Positions 33,591 to 46,656 of a stretch of 64,000 bases of DNA are shown piece after piece. Position numbers and translations under genes: made by a program. The stretch spans positions 49,099,144 through 49,163,143 of the forward strand of contig OX940979.1 in the NCBI GenBank assembly GCA_954871275.1. The letters are read 5' to 3'. The notes beneath the pieces are model-generated. The model was given only the letters and a program-made list of their open reading frames with translations, was not told the origin of the DNA and searched no databases. The stretch is from Leptopterna dolabrata (lineage: Eukaryota > Arthropoda > Insecta > Hemiptera > Miridae). Numbering within the stretch: position 1 is the stretch's first letter; each line of letters starts with the position of its first letter.

Positions 33591-35164
33591 TCCAATACAG
33601 GAGATGCTTCTTTCAGCAGCATTCCTTATGGGCCCCAGCCTACATCCGCGCAGGAAAGACCAACTTAGTTTTCCGCATTGGCTTGTCAACCTTGTATTTT
33701 ATTTTCATCTATTGTTCTTGGAACTTCTGTGATGAGTCGGAATTTATATACTGAAGAGGTACATACCCAAGACCTGGGTGGATATTATTATGTTGGGTTG
33801 CTGACTGGCAGTATGCTAACAGTGAAATTAGAATTATACGTTATCTTTTCCATTTGAACGGTTCAAACGCCTTTTCCCCAGCTCGCGACGGTAGAACAGG
33901 CAGCTTGTGAAACGCGGGACCATTTTCAGCAGCCACAACTCCTCGTCATGCCTGTCTTTCACTGGAATGTCATTGAACCTGTCAAAAGGCCAGGAGCGGC
34001 CTCGCGCGAGAAAAGAAAAAATCTCGACGAATGATCTATGAAATGCTGCTGGTGATGCCACTCGCTTGTGCGGTGTCGCCTCCGAAAGACCGGGGGTCTC
34101 CCTCGAGTCGAAGAGGCCAATTCAAAGCAATTTCGTGACCACTGAGAGATCCTTCTCTTCGTTAGCTCGTTAATTATTGTTGGAGAATCTCATTGTCAAA
34201 GAGAGGGCTAACCTAATTCGCCTGTTGAGAGTAGCGGTGTGTTGCTCTGGTGTCACCCCCACTTGTGCCCCAGGAGTCCCCCACCACGTGCTTACGTGAA
34301 CAACGAACAACCCGTCCCACTGACTTCTCGCCACTAACCGCTCCAGTGATCTCCCTTGCTTTCCTATGAAATGTACTTCGCGTAGAAAGTTTGTGTTTTT
34401 GGACTCGAAATTCGCGTGATCCTGTGGAAAACTACCGAATTGAGGATTGCACATAGCAAGGTACGTTCCTAGAGCTATGTTTTTGAGACGTCACCAGTGG
34501 AATTCGACGATCCGTTTCCCAGAATCCGTGATTCATGCAGCCTTCAAGACATAGATGGCTAGGTATTCCCTCAGCCTCTTGCCTGTCATCAGATTCGTAC
34601 ATTTTCAACCTGCTGTTCTACACAACAAAACCTCTTATACCTGTTCCCAACGTGTCATTCAGACCTAGTTATCAACCTATTGGACTGTTGACATTTCATT
34701 CTACTTTCTACTAGGTACATTCGACACCCTACGTTCACAAAATTAAAAATAAATACAGTTAAAACAAAGAACCTTGGACATAACCCAGAATAACTCTGAC
34801 AGTCGAAGGACAGTACCAATATCGGAAAGTTCTTCGGGCGAAGGACTCGGCCGCTCCCCGAAGGTCCTCAATCCTCTGCAAGAAAGTTGACACGAAACCC
34901 AATGTTGCAACAGGACTCCTATTATGACAGTCGGCCGTGACATTCTTGCTAACCCAATAACCCTCTTCCTCGTATAACATTTTCATGTTGCATGGAAGTA
35001 TTGAGAGTATAGCTGATTTTGTAGCGACTTTAAAAGGATTTGCATGGTCGCGAGTAGAGAGGGAGCGAGACGCAATGGTTACCTGACGGAAAGGTCAGAA
35101 TGGCGCCTGTTTCCATTCAACCTTTTGTAATCGCATGACAACCTGTCTGTAGATGAGAGAGCGA
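33591..35164. other. Unassigned sequence
   Basis: No gene or transposon end recognised. Short frames of fewer than 100 codons on both strands. Confidence 0.4.
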
Positions 35165-35320
35165 GAGAACGATTGATTTATTCAATGCAGGCGCATACAA
35201 TATTCATAAAGAAATCAACATAATTATACTAAAATAAACAGCATGTACCTAAACAAGAGTAAAATATTTAATATTGGATTCTGCCCCAGTGAATCCGCAA
35301 AGGCAGTGGGCCTGTCCACG
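35165..35320 (-). repeat. Possible LINE 3'-UTR fragment
   Basis: Read on the minus strand it has CACTGCCTTTGCGGATTCAC followed by AT-rich sequence and ends TGAATAAATCAATCG. This looks like a LINE 3' end with an AATAAA-containing tail. No coding part adjoins it. Confidence 0.25.
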
Positions 35321-35561
35321 GTCAAAATATTTGGATTAGGTATACAATACGTTCTTACCTTAAAGTGACATTTTCAAAACAATTTATTTAAAATATATAT
35401 ATATTTTCATATAAACCCAATAAAAAACATAAATTACGTATACGGTCCACAAAAAACCTAATACCTATAAAATAAGAATAGGGTATTTGCGAAGGAATTA
35501 TATTTGGGTGTCCAGGTTTTGGTGGTTCATAGCCGCTTTGATATCCGAAAGAAACCTTTTC

Positions 35562-35748
35562 CTGCAATGTGGAATAAACACAAAATAAATAAACCTTTAG
35601 CTTACCACTAATTTATCAAGTCAACTTCTATCTGTGTTTATGTGAGTACTTACCTGATGATGCTCAGAAGTTGAGCGAAAAGCTTTGTACTTGATAAATT
35701 AGTGGTAAGCAAAAGGTTTATTTATTTTGTGTTTATTCCACATTGCAA
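35562..35748. repeat. 60-bp near-perfect inverted repeat with hammerhead-like core in the loop
   Basis: Left arm 35562-35621 and right arm 35689-35748 pair almost perfectly (one substitution seen, AGCTAAAGG against AGCAAAAGG). The 67-nt loop holds CTGATGA at 35654-35660, GCTC/GAGC as stem II and GAAA at 35677-35680. The layout suggests a retroelement end, possibly Penelope-like, but no reverse transcriptase is seen. Confidence 0.6.
35654..35680 (+). ncRNA. Hammerhead-like core
   Basis: CTGATGA is an exact hammerhead box, followed by a 4-bp stem II (GCTC/GAGC, loop AGAAGTT) and GAAA. CTTAC just upstream could pair with GTAAG at 35705-35709 as stem I, but the base before the stem is G, which is not a permitted cleavage base. 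Weak as an active ribozyme, good as a relic. Confidence 0.4.
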
Positions 35749-37029
35749 GATGGCTTACCACATAAGGCATACAAGGAAATTCGATGAATTGAGAAACCTT
35801 TTCCTATTAAGAGGTATCATACACTTCCGGAAACGCCCCCTTTCAAATCCAATCAAGAAGTTTTGGATTGAAATTATGTGAGTTTTAGATACAGCTACAA
35901 CATCGCAAGAGAAGTGATATTCGAAAGCCTCGTCTACAGACTCCACCAATTCACCAATAGCAGTGTTTGGGGATAATGCATTGCGTTCTTCAATAAAAGA
36001 ACGTTTATAGGATTCCATTAAAATGTTGTGAAACGTAATACAGAAGTGCCCCGGATGAAGAAGCAATATCAACTAGGTAGATAGGTGGTACTTATCAACT
36101 TAGGCATAATCGGATGTTCTTTATCGATGGTATAAATGGTGGAATTGCGTAGGTACCGGTACATTGTTCCTTGATCTGTGAAACGCGAGAGGATGCGCAA
36201 ATGTTTTTTTGGGTGGAGACACAATTTTGCGTGGGCAAAATTGAGTCATCGAGTTTGCTCTACAGTCTCTACACCTTGTGTGGTTTTCACATACAACCAA
36301 ATCCAGGCTGTAACTCCGTTAGTTTTCATCTCTCGAAAGAGCCGTTGGAAGGCTCTCAATTCGTCCCTCAACTTCACACTAAATCCCCCTATCCTATAGA
36401 GCATGCCTACCATCAGTATGGCATATTTGCAGTCGAAATGTGAAGCCACCTACTATAATTTTTGGCTCCTGGCCAACACAAGGCTTAGTGAAGGACGCAA
36501 AATGCAAACTGAGAGTAAACATATATTTTAGAGAACTGTAATGAAGGGATTGTTTCCTTCCAAGTACCAATGATCACAATGAATTCGCTCCCTCAGCTGA
36601 TATGGAATGAAAAATATAATTATGTGCTCACACGAGGACTTTCTCTTAATGGGTAATAAACTCATCTTGATCATACTACGAGTACATTACTATTTACGTT
36701 ATCTTACTCGTAGAAGCTCAAGTGAACATCATGATGGAGAATCGCCACATTCTGTTGTTCGATAGCTGTCTGTTGGAAGATTTTCTCAGGATGCTATACC
36801 AGAGAGATTCTCATTGCTCGGCCCATAGGTTGCGTATTGGTATGCAGAAAAAGGTACCTACGTAATTGTTTACGATATTGGTGGAAATGAATTCAACAGC
36901 TGAGGCTTAAAATTGCTTTAAATTAAATTAGGGAGGGGATATTTCATTTAACATCACACCGGTCCTGAAATCACCAAATTGCCTGCTGTAACTGTGATAT
37001 GGTAAAGTACCTAAGTAGGTACGTAGAAA
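35749..37029. other. Unassigned sequence
   Basis: A 105-codon minus frame (35755-36072) and overlapping plus frames near 36171-36443 show no family features I can name. No transposon ends. Confidence 0.35.
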
Positions 37030-37245
37030 TTCCAGGCTTACAGAACGTCCTACTGCCAGACTTCAGGCGTCGTTAACGTGATCTCTCTCCACCACACAGG
37101 AGGATCGGTATTCGTTCCACGCATTTCGCTCAAGACGTCCCATTGCCTCACCGCCATGGGGTTGTGACAGTGGTCGGTGGGATTCGAACCAACGAAGGAC
37201 CCCATAAGACAACAAACGCGCTCGGCCACCAGCTCTCACCGAACC
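37030..37245 (-). mobile_element. tRNA-derived SINE
   Basis: On the minus strand a tRNA-like head starts near 37240 with an A box (TGGTGGCCGAGCGCG, 37217-37231) and a canonical B box (GGTTCGAATCCC, 37179-37190). An unrelated body of about 140 bp continues to about 37030. The internal pol III promoter is well formed, but the acceptor stem does not close, so this is not a tRNA gene. Related head-body SINEs depend on a LINE reverse transcriptase for movement. Confidence 0.55.
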
Positions 37246-38075
37246 CGGCTCGTGTGTTGCAGGCCTCTCCTCAACGTTTTCAACCGTTTGACCAGACATT
37301 GCGAAACTTGATCCGAGGGAGTCAATTGTCTTCGAGTCATTAAGCCAACCTGGGAAGAGAAAAAAGATTCAATTCAAAGAATCACGAATAAGTAGCCAAG
37401 GTCAGATATCGTCTGGACTGACATAAATAAATAACTCATATACTACCTATATAAATGTGTGCGCTATAAATTATTATAAGACTCACATAAATGATAAATT
37501 CCAGAGAAGGATTCAGAATGCTCTGAAACTGAAAATAATCGAAAAGTTATTATTAAAAAATTCGTGTTTTAAAAATTTGCAATGACGTATTTTGAACAAA
37601 ATGTGCTAAACAAACGGTAGGGTAATTACTGAGGCCCTGGGGCACTTTGTTTGAAGATTATCGTGATGTCCAGAAAGTTTTAAATTCAACAGATTTGGAA
37701 CATGTTTCAAACAGTTCACAGAGAATCATTTACAGCCTAACAACTAATCGAGTCATTCCATTGAAACTCGCAACGAGCTTCATCGGCCACAAAAACAGAA
37801 AGCAGAACAATCATGTTATCTGTACCTTGTTTTGATGGATGCATAGGTCGGTACTAGAACCTTGATTTATACGTATGTAGTAGGTACTTGCTACAAACCT
37901 ACGTACCCTACGTACGGCCTCGCCGAATCAGTCGTATATTATGCTCTCCCTGGTGAAACGAAGATGGCCGTGCCCAGCCTCCCAAGGATTTTACCTGGCA
38001 AGGAGTTTTCCGGGTCAGTGGGTTAGTCACGAGATGGTCGCGTAGGTAAATACTTTCATCGGTTTCCCGCGTGAC
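37246..38075. other. Unassigned sequence
   Basis: Nothing recognised apart from the SINE border and dispersed GTAGGTAC motifs near 37880. Confidence 0.35.
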
Positions 38076-39354
38076 AAAACGCTGCAAATTATTACACAAC
38101 GGTTTATTATTTACCTTTATTGATGTCCATTCTGCGTAGATCACCGTTTTCTGTTGTCAAAACCTACCCTCGAGCTCCCCCCAGGAAAGTCGTAAATCGA
38201 GTACTGGATTTACAGAATGGAATTACAGTTTCATGAAACTGCACGGGATTCAGTCATTACTTGTTTTTGGTTTATTATTTTCAATAATGAACCATTGGAA
38301 TCGAGCATGAAAAAAAAAAAATTCTTACCCCCCCCTCAAAATTTGATGGTTTACGTTTCAAGGTATGTAGAATCCAAAACTGCAATACAAATATTTCTGT
38401 CTGTCCGCCGTACGGGCCACTTTTCTTAGTTACTATGAAAGAAAATTGATGAAATTCGGGTTATAGGTTCCGTTCGCTGTCTAGTTGGTCCTCGAAGCTC
38501 GACGTTACTGTGAGTCATCTCTAAGGGGTTCAAAATAGGGGTTGAAATTTTCAAAACGCCTATACCATTTTTTTACGTAAATATTTTTACGGTTTTAAAT
38601 AGTTCTTGAACTTGCGAGTTTTTTAAGACCATCCGGAGCGTCGTACGTCCAGCCGTTCGTTCACAGTAAGGCCCCGAAGTTTGCACCAACAGGCATTTTC
38701 GACTCCAGTGTGAATGAAATTGTATACAATTCAAACCAAATCTCGTAACCAGAGACGCGCCCACAATAGGAAATTTGGCGGAGATGAAATCATTGCTAGG
38801 GATCACCTGATTATATTGGCGGAGTATGAAGTCGAGTTGGTTGTTCTGTGATATTATTTCATTTGAAAAATGATGGCTCTTTTGGAGTTTGTTGGTAGGT
38901 AGTGAAACTTGAACAAACGTTGAAGTATTATTGATGGGTAAATTATTACTACGGTAAATCATTACTCAACGGTAAATTATTACACAACGGTTCATTATAC
39001 CATCTACGTAGAAGGGGCTGGAGTTTTTTGGTAGGTACTTTCGCAACTTTTTTCACTCCTCATCAACAATTTCTTTTCAGAACTTCATTATGTGTGTTTC
39101 TTTTTGTTAGGTACTGTTTGTCATCGGCAGAATTATTTTAGCAACATTTAACTCGTGATTTAGGTAGGTACCTAGTAACGTGTACGGGGTTAGGTACTAA
39201 CCTACGGAGGGTCTGCGATCTACATTATAATTATGTATAGAATAGTACATATTATATTATATAGACGGGTTATCTATACATAGAGCTGTGATCTGTAACG
39301 GAAGGGTATTCTATACAAAATAATAAACCGTTGTGCAGGGATTTGCAGCGTTTT
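38076..39354. repeat. RepA short variant plus reverse full RepA
   Basis: Short variant forward at 38076-38262, then a reverse RepA from GGTTTATTATTTTC (about 38270) to TTTGCAGCGTTTT (39342-39354). Degenerate 18-bp units lie near 38940-38990. The GTACGGCGTACG block is shortened here. Confidence 0.7.
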
Positions 39355-40606
39355 GTTATTCATGAAGCATAACTTTGTTCAAGTTACAAAATTACCTATC
39401 AACAAAATTCGAAAGAGCCATCATTCTTCAAGTGAAATAATACACAGAACAACCGACTAGACTTCATACAGCCATGCGTGATTATAATCAGGTGTTCCCT
39501 GCAATGATATCTGGGCCAGATTTAAAGCGTTACATTCGCGATCATGTTGACGAAGCTTTTCGGTTCATACGGACGGCTGGACGTGCAATGCTCCGGAATT
39601 TTTGGTCTCAAAAAATGCTTTAGTTCAAGATTAATTGAAAAACATTAAAAAAACTTCTAGATATCATGATAGGTCTCGAGCTACGGCGTTCTGAATATTT
39701 CGACCCCTATTTTTCACCCCCTTAGAGATCACTGACAGTAACGCCGAGCTTCGCGGACCAAATGGGACCTACAAACCAAACATTAATTGGTTCATGGTAA
39801 CTAAGAAAAGTGCGAAGGAAGGACAGAAATTTTTTTATTCCATTTTCGGATTCTACTCGTACGTACCGCGAAACGGAAACCATCAAAATTTGACGGTGGC
39901 GGGGGGGGGGGGGGGGGGATTAACTTTTTTCTCTTTTTTTTCATGCTCGTTTCCAAAGGTTCATCATTTAAAATAATAAACCAAAACCAATTATAAAATT
40001 TTAGAATCTACCGAATATTTATGTAACTGTCATTCGCCGGCCGGCTGCAGTACTCGATTTTGGACTTCCCTGGAGGGAGCTCGAGGGTAGGTATTGACCA
40101 CAGAAATCAGTGAGTGCACATACGAGTAAATAATAATAAACCGTTGCTGCTTTTTTACGTTTTTAAATTGATCTCGAACTCGAGAATTTTTTGAGACCAC
40201 CCAGAGAATTGTACGTCCAGCCGTTCGTTGGCACCGAGAAGCTTCGTCAACATAATCGCGTACGAAACGGTATAATTCCGGCCCAGATATCATTGCTAGG
40301 GAGCACCTGATTATATTCACGGATTATGAAGTCGATTTGGTTGTTCTGTGGTATTATTTCACTTGAAGAATGATGGCTGTTTTGGATTTTGTTTGAATAA
40401 ATGTACTTCATGAATTAAAAAAAAAAATCAGTGATAACATTTTTGAATCCACCGAATATTTACGTAACTGTGCCAGTACTCGGTTTTGGACTTTCCTGGT
40501 GGGAGCTCGAGGGTAGGTATTGACCACAGAAAACAGCGATCTACGCAGAAGGGGCAGGTATACAGGTAAATAATAAACCGTTGTGTAATAATTTGCAGCG
40601 TTTTTT
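39355..40606. repeat. Two diverged RepA copies, tail to tail
   Basis: Forward diverged RepA to about 39990, with an 18-G run at 39901-39918 in the usual G-rich spot, then reverse fragments from about 40020 ending TTTGCAGCGTTTTTT at 40592-40606. The middle-block motif CGTACAATTCTCTGGGTGG-like sequence is inverted near 40190-40220. Confidence 0.6.
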
Positions 40607-41783
40607 CCGTTTCTGGGAGCAGAGCAATCCTGAACCATCGCTCTTAATTGAACAGAGTAGATTTTAATGAGCAAGTGCTGCATTAGGATGAGAAAATGCT
40701 AAACTTGCTAGAGATTTTGTGAAGCCATAAACGTGTGCAGTCTTGTCTGTTATGATCAAAAGATTGTTTGGCTTCGCATTTAGGTGCTAAGTGAATTGAC
40801 GGCGGCCTTGAAAAAAAGGGGCCTAATATTCGGCTTGCTCCTTGTTATTAACATTCAAAAGGAAAACTAAATTGCCCTGCCTGGCAGCTCTGGCTCTCCG
40901 ATTGTGATTCGATACTCAGCCACGGGTTTCATTTAATGGGCTATAAAAAAAAACTGTTAGTCTTTTGATGGAGAATTAGACCACTGGTTTGTTATCTTTG
41001 CACTTTCTCCTCTCAAGAACCGTCGTTATTCGCGTTGACAAACAGCATGTATTCACAGTAATACGGGTGATCTGAGGTGGTCGAATGACAAGCAGTTGTT
41101 TTGAAGCATAATTACCGGTACCGGGTGATGTGTTTTTGAACGATGTTTGACCACAGTATGAAGTAAATAATAATAAAACTCGAATTTCGCCGTAATCAGC
41201 TAAGAAAATGTGGGTTTGGTAATGTAATTCGCAATCGGAACTTTCTAAACGATGATAACTCCTGAAAAAAAGTCGTCCGTTTGGCAATCTGTATGCTGAA
41301 CATTTTTGTACAAATCGCAGTGTTTGATCCTGATTTTTACTGAAAAATTACTGGACGGGTCTTGCTTATTCGACGGGTATGTAATAAGTAATCAGTTACG
41401 ATATATAGTGCTACGTTTTGGAAAGCTCTGGCTGTGGTTAAACTGTGGGTTACGAGTTGTGGGTTTCAAGTTACATAAACTAGAAGAAATACTTACCCCG
41501 TTAATGTCAAGTTGACATTTGAATGTTAGGCTGAAATCCACTTTCTTCTGTTACGATTTTATTCAAAAACTAATTGGCAGAAACTAATTCGTTTTATTAA
41601 AATAAGTACGTTTGTTCGAGGAATACTCTCGACAAAAATGGGCTTACCCATTAGGTGCAATGGCTCAGTTAATGTTTAAAAAAAAAAAGAAGAAAAATTA
41701 GTGTAGTATTTGCCTACATACGTATACCTACCTACTTTTAACGTGTTCAAGTGCGGAAGGAGTGCTGAAGCCGATTTTGAGGT
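40607..41783. other. Unassigned sequence
   Basis: No gene recognised; the 103-codon minus frame at 40976-41287 has no family features. Confidence 0.35.
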
Positions 41784-42535
41784 AAAAAACGCTGCAAAGT
41801 CCTTGTCACATGGGTTTATTATTCTATTGGACATAGCTACAGAAATGTTGGCTGTTCATTTATTGTTTCTTTCATGTGAAATAATTTAAATAGCTATTTC
41901 TGATGGTTTCCACCAATTTTGGCCCCCAAAACTCGAATAAAGTAGGTACGCTCTTTTTTTTTTCAAAGTATCTTTGATCATTGGTAGTGCCATTTCATCG
42001 TCTTGATCCACGTGTTGACAATTCTTCTAGTGTTATTATACAAATTGACGTTGATTTCAGACGATTTTTCCAGGTTTTTGCCTCATAAAAAATTAATTTT
42101 GGCAGCTGAACCTTTGGTAGAACCTCAGTTTTCCACTCTTTGGTCAAAATCGACTTCATATTCGGTCTTCTCGCCCCCAAATACTTGGAAAACGATACCT
42201 CAAAAGCTCATGTTACCAACATGTTACTAAAACACAAAAAGTGCCTATTTTTATACACATTTTCACTCATAACACCCCTGGGCATATTCCGATCGGGCTG
42301 CAAAGTTTCGGGACACAACTAGGGCCCAAATGGAGCATGTGTGCGAAAGAACGACTTTTTTAGACCGAAAATGAAGCCTGTACACGTGATACGGCAGGAG
42401 GCGCACGGCGCATGGACATTGCATTTTTGGAATCTACGCACCTTGAAACGGAAAAGAAAAGAGTTTGAGGGGGTGTTATAACAATTTTTTGCTGAGCGAA
42501 TACATAGGTGTATTATTCGCAGAATAATAAACCAA
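41784..42535 (+). repeat. RepC family, single unit
   Basis: Starts AAAAAACGCTGCAAAGTCC at 41784 and ends GCAGAATAATAAACCAAAAT at about 42535, the cleanest single RepC unit in the window (about 750 bp). Contains GGTTTATTATTC near the start and its inverse near the end, like RepA. Non-coding. Confidence 0.75.
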
Positions 42536-44065
42536 AATACGACATTCCGACTCTTGTTAGTTCCATATTGAGGCGCTAGGTAGGTACCTACTTCTCCAAA
42601 ATTGGAATCTTCAGAAATCGAAAAAAGTTTATATTTCATGTTATTCGTTAGATAATACCTGAACGTTTTCTCAGCCTTTTCGATCGGTATGCTACTTCTT
42701 CATGCAGCTTGAAACTGCAGACCCTGTGCTGAAAATTATTATCAAGTTTTCTCAGGCTGTGATTTACTTCCAGTTTTGGAAAAAATGTAAATTCACTATA
42801 TTAGTTGGGAATTGCCCCTACGGCAACCAATCACAAAAATTCACCAGATTTAAAAAAATAAAATTGTAAATTGGGTCAAAATTGTTAAAAAATCAAAATG
42901 GTTTCTGTAGGGGGATTTTTGGAATGCTAACAAGTCATGAAATTCAATGAACGCAGTTATAACTTGTAAAATGAGCGAGCTAACTTGTTAATAAATTTCA
43001 ACGATTTTGAAAAATTGCGTCAGAATATAGTGTTTTGATGTTGGATTTATGAAAACCGCGCCACAATTTGATTGAGAGAAAATAACGCTCGTATCGCATC
43101 GTAGTCCTCAGCAAATTGATACGCAGGTAGAGTGTGTCCTGATTGACAAGGCTGCTGTATGCAGGCTTAGACTGTTCATGATACATCGCTGGGCGATTCT
43201 ACAGGAAGCGTTCGATAGAAGATGTCACATAATACGAACTGAATCACTCGCGGAGAAATCAAGGAAACCCATTTCAAAATGGTAAAAACGGAGTTATTGA
43301 AACACTAACTGTTTCCACTTATAACAAACAATAACTTGACGGTGGTCAGTGCGGGGTACCTACGTTATTAGTGGAAATAGACAAAGAGGAGTCTACGTTT
43401 TATCCACAAAGAGGGGGTCTGCGTTTAGAGGATTCTACGTCTGGAACTTCGTTTTATTTGTTACTTGGTAATTCAAAAATACCTGTTATGTATTATTGGA
43501 AAGCTTACATATGTACGTTGTTTTTAATATCAGGCGTGGTTCGATTCGAACTAAATCATTCGCGAAGAAATAGTGGAAACCCATTTCAGAGAAAAACGGA
43601 GTTATTGAAAAGTTGTAAATTTCCCCTGGAAGTGAGTGCCAAAAAGTGAAAGGAAGGTAGGGATGGAAAGGGATGTTACATAAAAGAACGCAATAATGGA
43701 GAAAAACATAATTGAATTAGATCATTCAGAGATTTACCCAACCTATCGCTCTTAATAATTTCGAAGTTTTCAAAACATCCAACGTGCTCCCTTTGGGCAG
43801 AAATGAAGATATTCAACAAACTGTCTGCCCGTAAGATCAAAATTGAAGCTATGACTGGATTCATTCAAGTGACATGCAAAGACAAAATCATCCTTATTAC
43901 CTATTACCTGAAATCTTTTTCATGTTCCTTTATTTCTTCTGTAAACTTCCTTGACCCTTCCTATCTAGAACTTCCTATCTTCTTCACAACCAATCCCAGT
44001 TGACCTAATTTCACTTTTGGGATTACTTATAAGGTCACCTCTCCAATGTGCCTTCAGTTATTGTT

Positions 44066-44105
44066 TGTTACTGACGATGGTTTGATAACCGAAACCGGTA
44101 TAACA
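44066..44105 (+). ncRNA. Hammerhead ribozyme candidate, minimal stem III
   Basis: All conserved pieces are present in order: TGTTA (44066-44070) as stem I 5' strand; CTGACGA (44071-44077); stem II GGTT/AACC with loop TGAT (44079-44090); GAAA (44091-44094); CCGG as a minimal self-complementary stem III; the triplet GTA (44098-44100) as cleavage site; TAACA (44101-44105) closing stem I with five pairs. Hammerheads with ultra-short stem III are known from retrozymes and Penelope-like elements and tend to act as dimers. No adjoining retroelement protein is seen. Confidence 0.55.
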
Positions 44106-44846
44106 GTGTATTTTTCGCGTTTTTTTCGTGTATTAGTGGAAATAGACAAGTTTCAATAACTCCGTTTTTCTTTGAAATGGTTCGATTGGCACCTACTTGA
44201 TGCCAGTCTTTAAGCTACTTGGTGCCAATATACGTTAGTATCAGTATTCTATGCTTGATGCTGTGATGTGTGGAATACCGTGTGCATAACAACCGGTGCT
44301 GGCTGGGAAATTCATAGCCATCCGGAAAAAATCCGAACATTTTCGGGAAAGTTTAGGTAGGTAGGTAACCTATAAATAATTATGCGACATTTATGATAAC
44401 CAAATTATGTCTTACTTACTTGGTCACTGTGAATCACCTACTTTCCTATTAATTTATGTCGTATCGTTATCTGATTAGAAAATAATATAGTTCGATACCT
44501 ATAGAATCGAAGTGAGCGTGTTCTCGTTATTCATCCCTTCATTTATAGTACAATTTATAAAATACAGTTATTATATATAGTTATTGTTATTACAATTTAT
44601 AAAAAATAGTTATTTTTTATAAACTATTTTTATGCAATTAAGAAATGAAGTTCCTTGAAAAAGTTTCTTGGTGGTGATGATGGTACATAGGTATTTTAGA
44701 AAAGGTGGTGTGAAAATAAATAGGTAGGTACCTAATACATTAATGAATTATGTCCTATATGAGATATTATATTTTATGATTGATACCGTTAGTGATATTT
44801 ACTTTTCCTTTCTTTTTTTTTACAAAACGAGAACCATCCCCGAATA

Positions 44847-44848
<2 letters not shown>

Positions 44849-44925
<77 letters not shown>
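44849..44925. repeat. (TA)n microsatellite
   Basis: Uninterrupted alternating TA for about 77 bases. A frame crossing it is meaningless. Confidence 0.95.
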
Positions 44926-44929
<4 letters not shown>

Positions 44930-45539
44930 CCTAGGTGTCGAAAACGGAAGGAACAGTAAGTATGTAAAGACTGACGTACAAAATGAAGCTGGAAGATGAA
45001 TGCCTAGTAGTTATTGAGTTAAATGTCACTCTCTTGCATCAAAACGGAGTGGAAACAATGGAAGATGTAATGACCATTTTTTTAGAGCTTCATGCGCAAA
45101 AATGGGGTCGGGAAAAAAGGGAAAATATTGATCGGATTGGGGAGGAAACGGGATATTTAGAGTCTTCGAGCAGGAAATTCAGAAAAGGGGCTCCTTCGGC
45201 ACTGTTAAAACTGTTGTCATAGGTGCAGATGTGTATTTTCCAAACCTCAAGAACCTACAAATAGAAGACTGAGAGTCACCGGACGTCCATTTAGGAGAAA
45301 CCCATGAGCGGCGTTTATATTCGATGAATTGCAACTTATTTCCAACAGGGAAAACGCTTGAGTAGCGCAGCTACTTTCGGTCCGATGGCCCTTTGTCCGA
45401 AAAACAATGAACTTTCAAATTGTTTTTGCGCTCCAGTACCTGTCTGCCTCCAACATCCGAAATGAAGATGAAGTTAGGTCATTCTTTTCTGCAACCCTTC
45501 AAGTAGGTACATAATATCGACTGAACAATGAAATAAATA

Positions 45540-46390
45540 AAATGGTGGTCTTCAGTTTTTTGCTTCCTCACTACCGAAGGTAGGAAGCCTTGGATTCGTG
45601 ATCGAGTAAAAAAAATTATGTCCTCCAAAATAAAAATTTCCACTGCCATTTTGCGTTTTAAACATCCAGGAACATTATTTTTGGTTCCGTGTCTGTCTGT
45701 CTGTGGCAATTCCTTGTAACGCCCATAACTACCCGAAATGATGATCGAAATGGGCTGAAATTTTGAGGGTAGGTGCGGGTTGGGTCACAGGTGGTCCCAT
45801 ACCAAAATCATTGAAAAAGTACGGTAACTTTCGTCTGCGCATGGGCAAACGTGAAATAATTGAAACGCCCATAACTATCTTCAGTGTCGTTGAAATGAGT
45901 TCAAACTTGGAGGGTCGATCAGGAATAGTACTTTCATAATTCCACATGAATTTCATCGGATTCGTAATTAACTTTCGTCTGCGCATGCGCGAACATGAAA
46001 TGTTGACCATTTCCTTGTAACGCTTCTAACTACGCGAAAAATAGTCGTAGAGCTGAAATTTTGAGGGTACCCGCGGGTTGGATCGCATATGTCATTTCAA
46101 AATTATGGAAATAGTTCCGTCTCCGCATGTGCAAACGTGAAATAATTGAAACGCCCGTTGAAATGAGTTCAGATTTGGAGGGTCGATCAGGAATAATACT
46201 TTGATAGTTCCATATGAATTTCATTGGAATCGTACTGTAACTTTCGTCTGCGCATGCGCGAACATGAAATTTTGACAATTTCCTTGTAACGCTTCTAACT
46301 ACTCGAAAAATAGTCGTAGAGAGCTGAAATTTTAAGGATGCACGCGGGTTGGATCGCAGATGGTCCCGTATCAACGAACCCACCCAACTA
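45540..46390 (-). repeat. RepB family copy
   Basis: Begins with a hairpin GCTTCCTCACTACC ... GGTAGGAAGC near 45560-45590, then a TCTGTCTGTCTG stretch near 45690, then diverged units of about 130 bp carrying TTTCGTCTGCGCATGCGCGA or close variants near 45830, 45975 and 46245. Same architecture as 1804-2690 in the opposite direction. Non-coding. Confidence 0.6.
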
Positions 46391-46656
46391 TTCTATACGT
46401 TCATGTGATTCAAGTGAGGAAGCTATACTGCCTACTCGAATTGGCAGACGTTTTCTTTCATCTTCTTATTTTGAGTCCTCCTGGGTCATTAAAGCTTAAA
46501 AATTGCCAATAAATCGTTTAATACACAAAAATTACCATAATGTATATGGTATTCCTATGATGTTCAAGACAGAAAACGTTTCCTGTTTCAATAGTAAAAA
46601 GTATTTTTACGCAAAAAAAAAAAAACAAAAAAAAAACGCTCGATTCCGAAAGTTCA

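Larger units (their letters stand above)
42536..45539. other. Unassigned sequence with a hammerhead motif and a (TA)n tract
   Basis: No protein gene recognised. A 79-codon plus frame at 44983-45222, rich in charged residues, is unassigned. A TA microsatellite lies at 44849-44925. A hammerhead-like fold is at 44066-44105. Confidence 0.4.

Noticed and set aside
35755..36072. 105-codon minus frame next to the 60-bp inverted repeat as its protein
   Set aside because: No reverse transcriptase, endonuclease or Rep motif; composition like neighbouring non-coding DNA.
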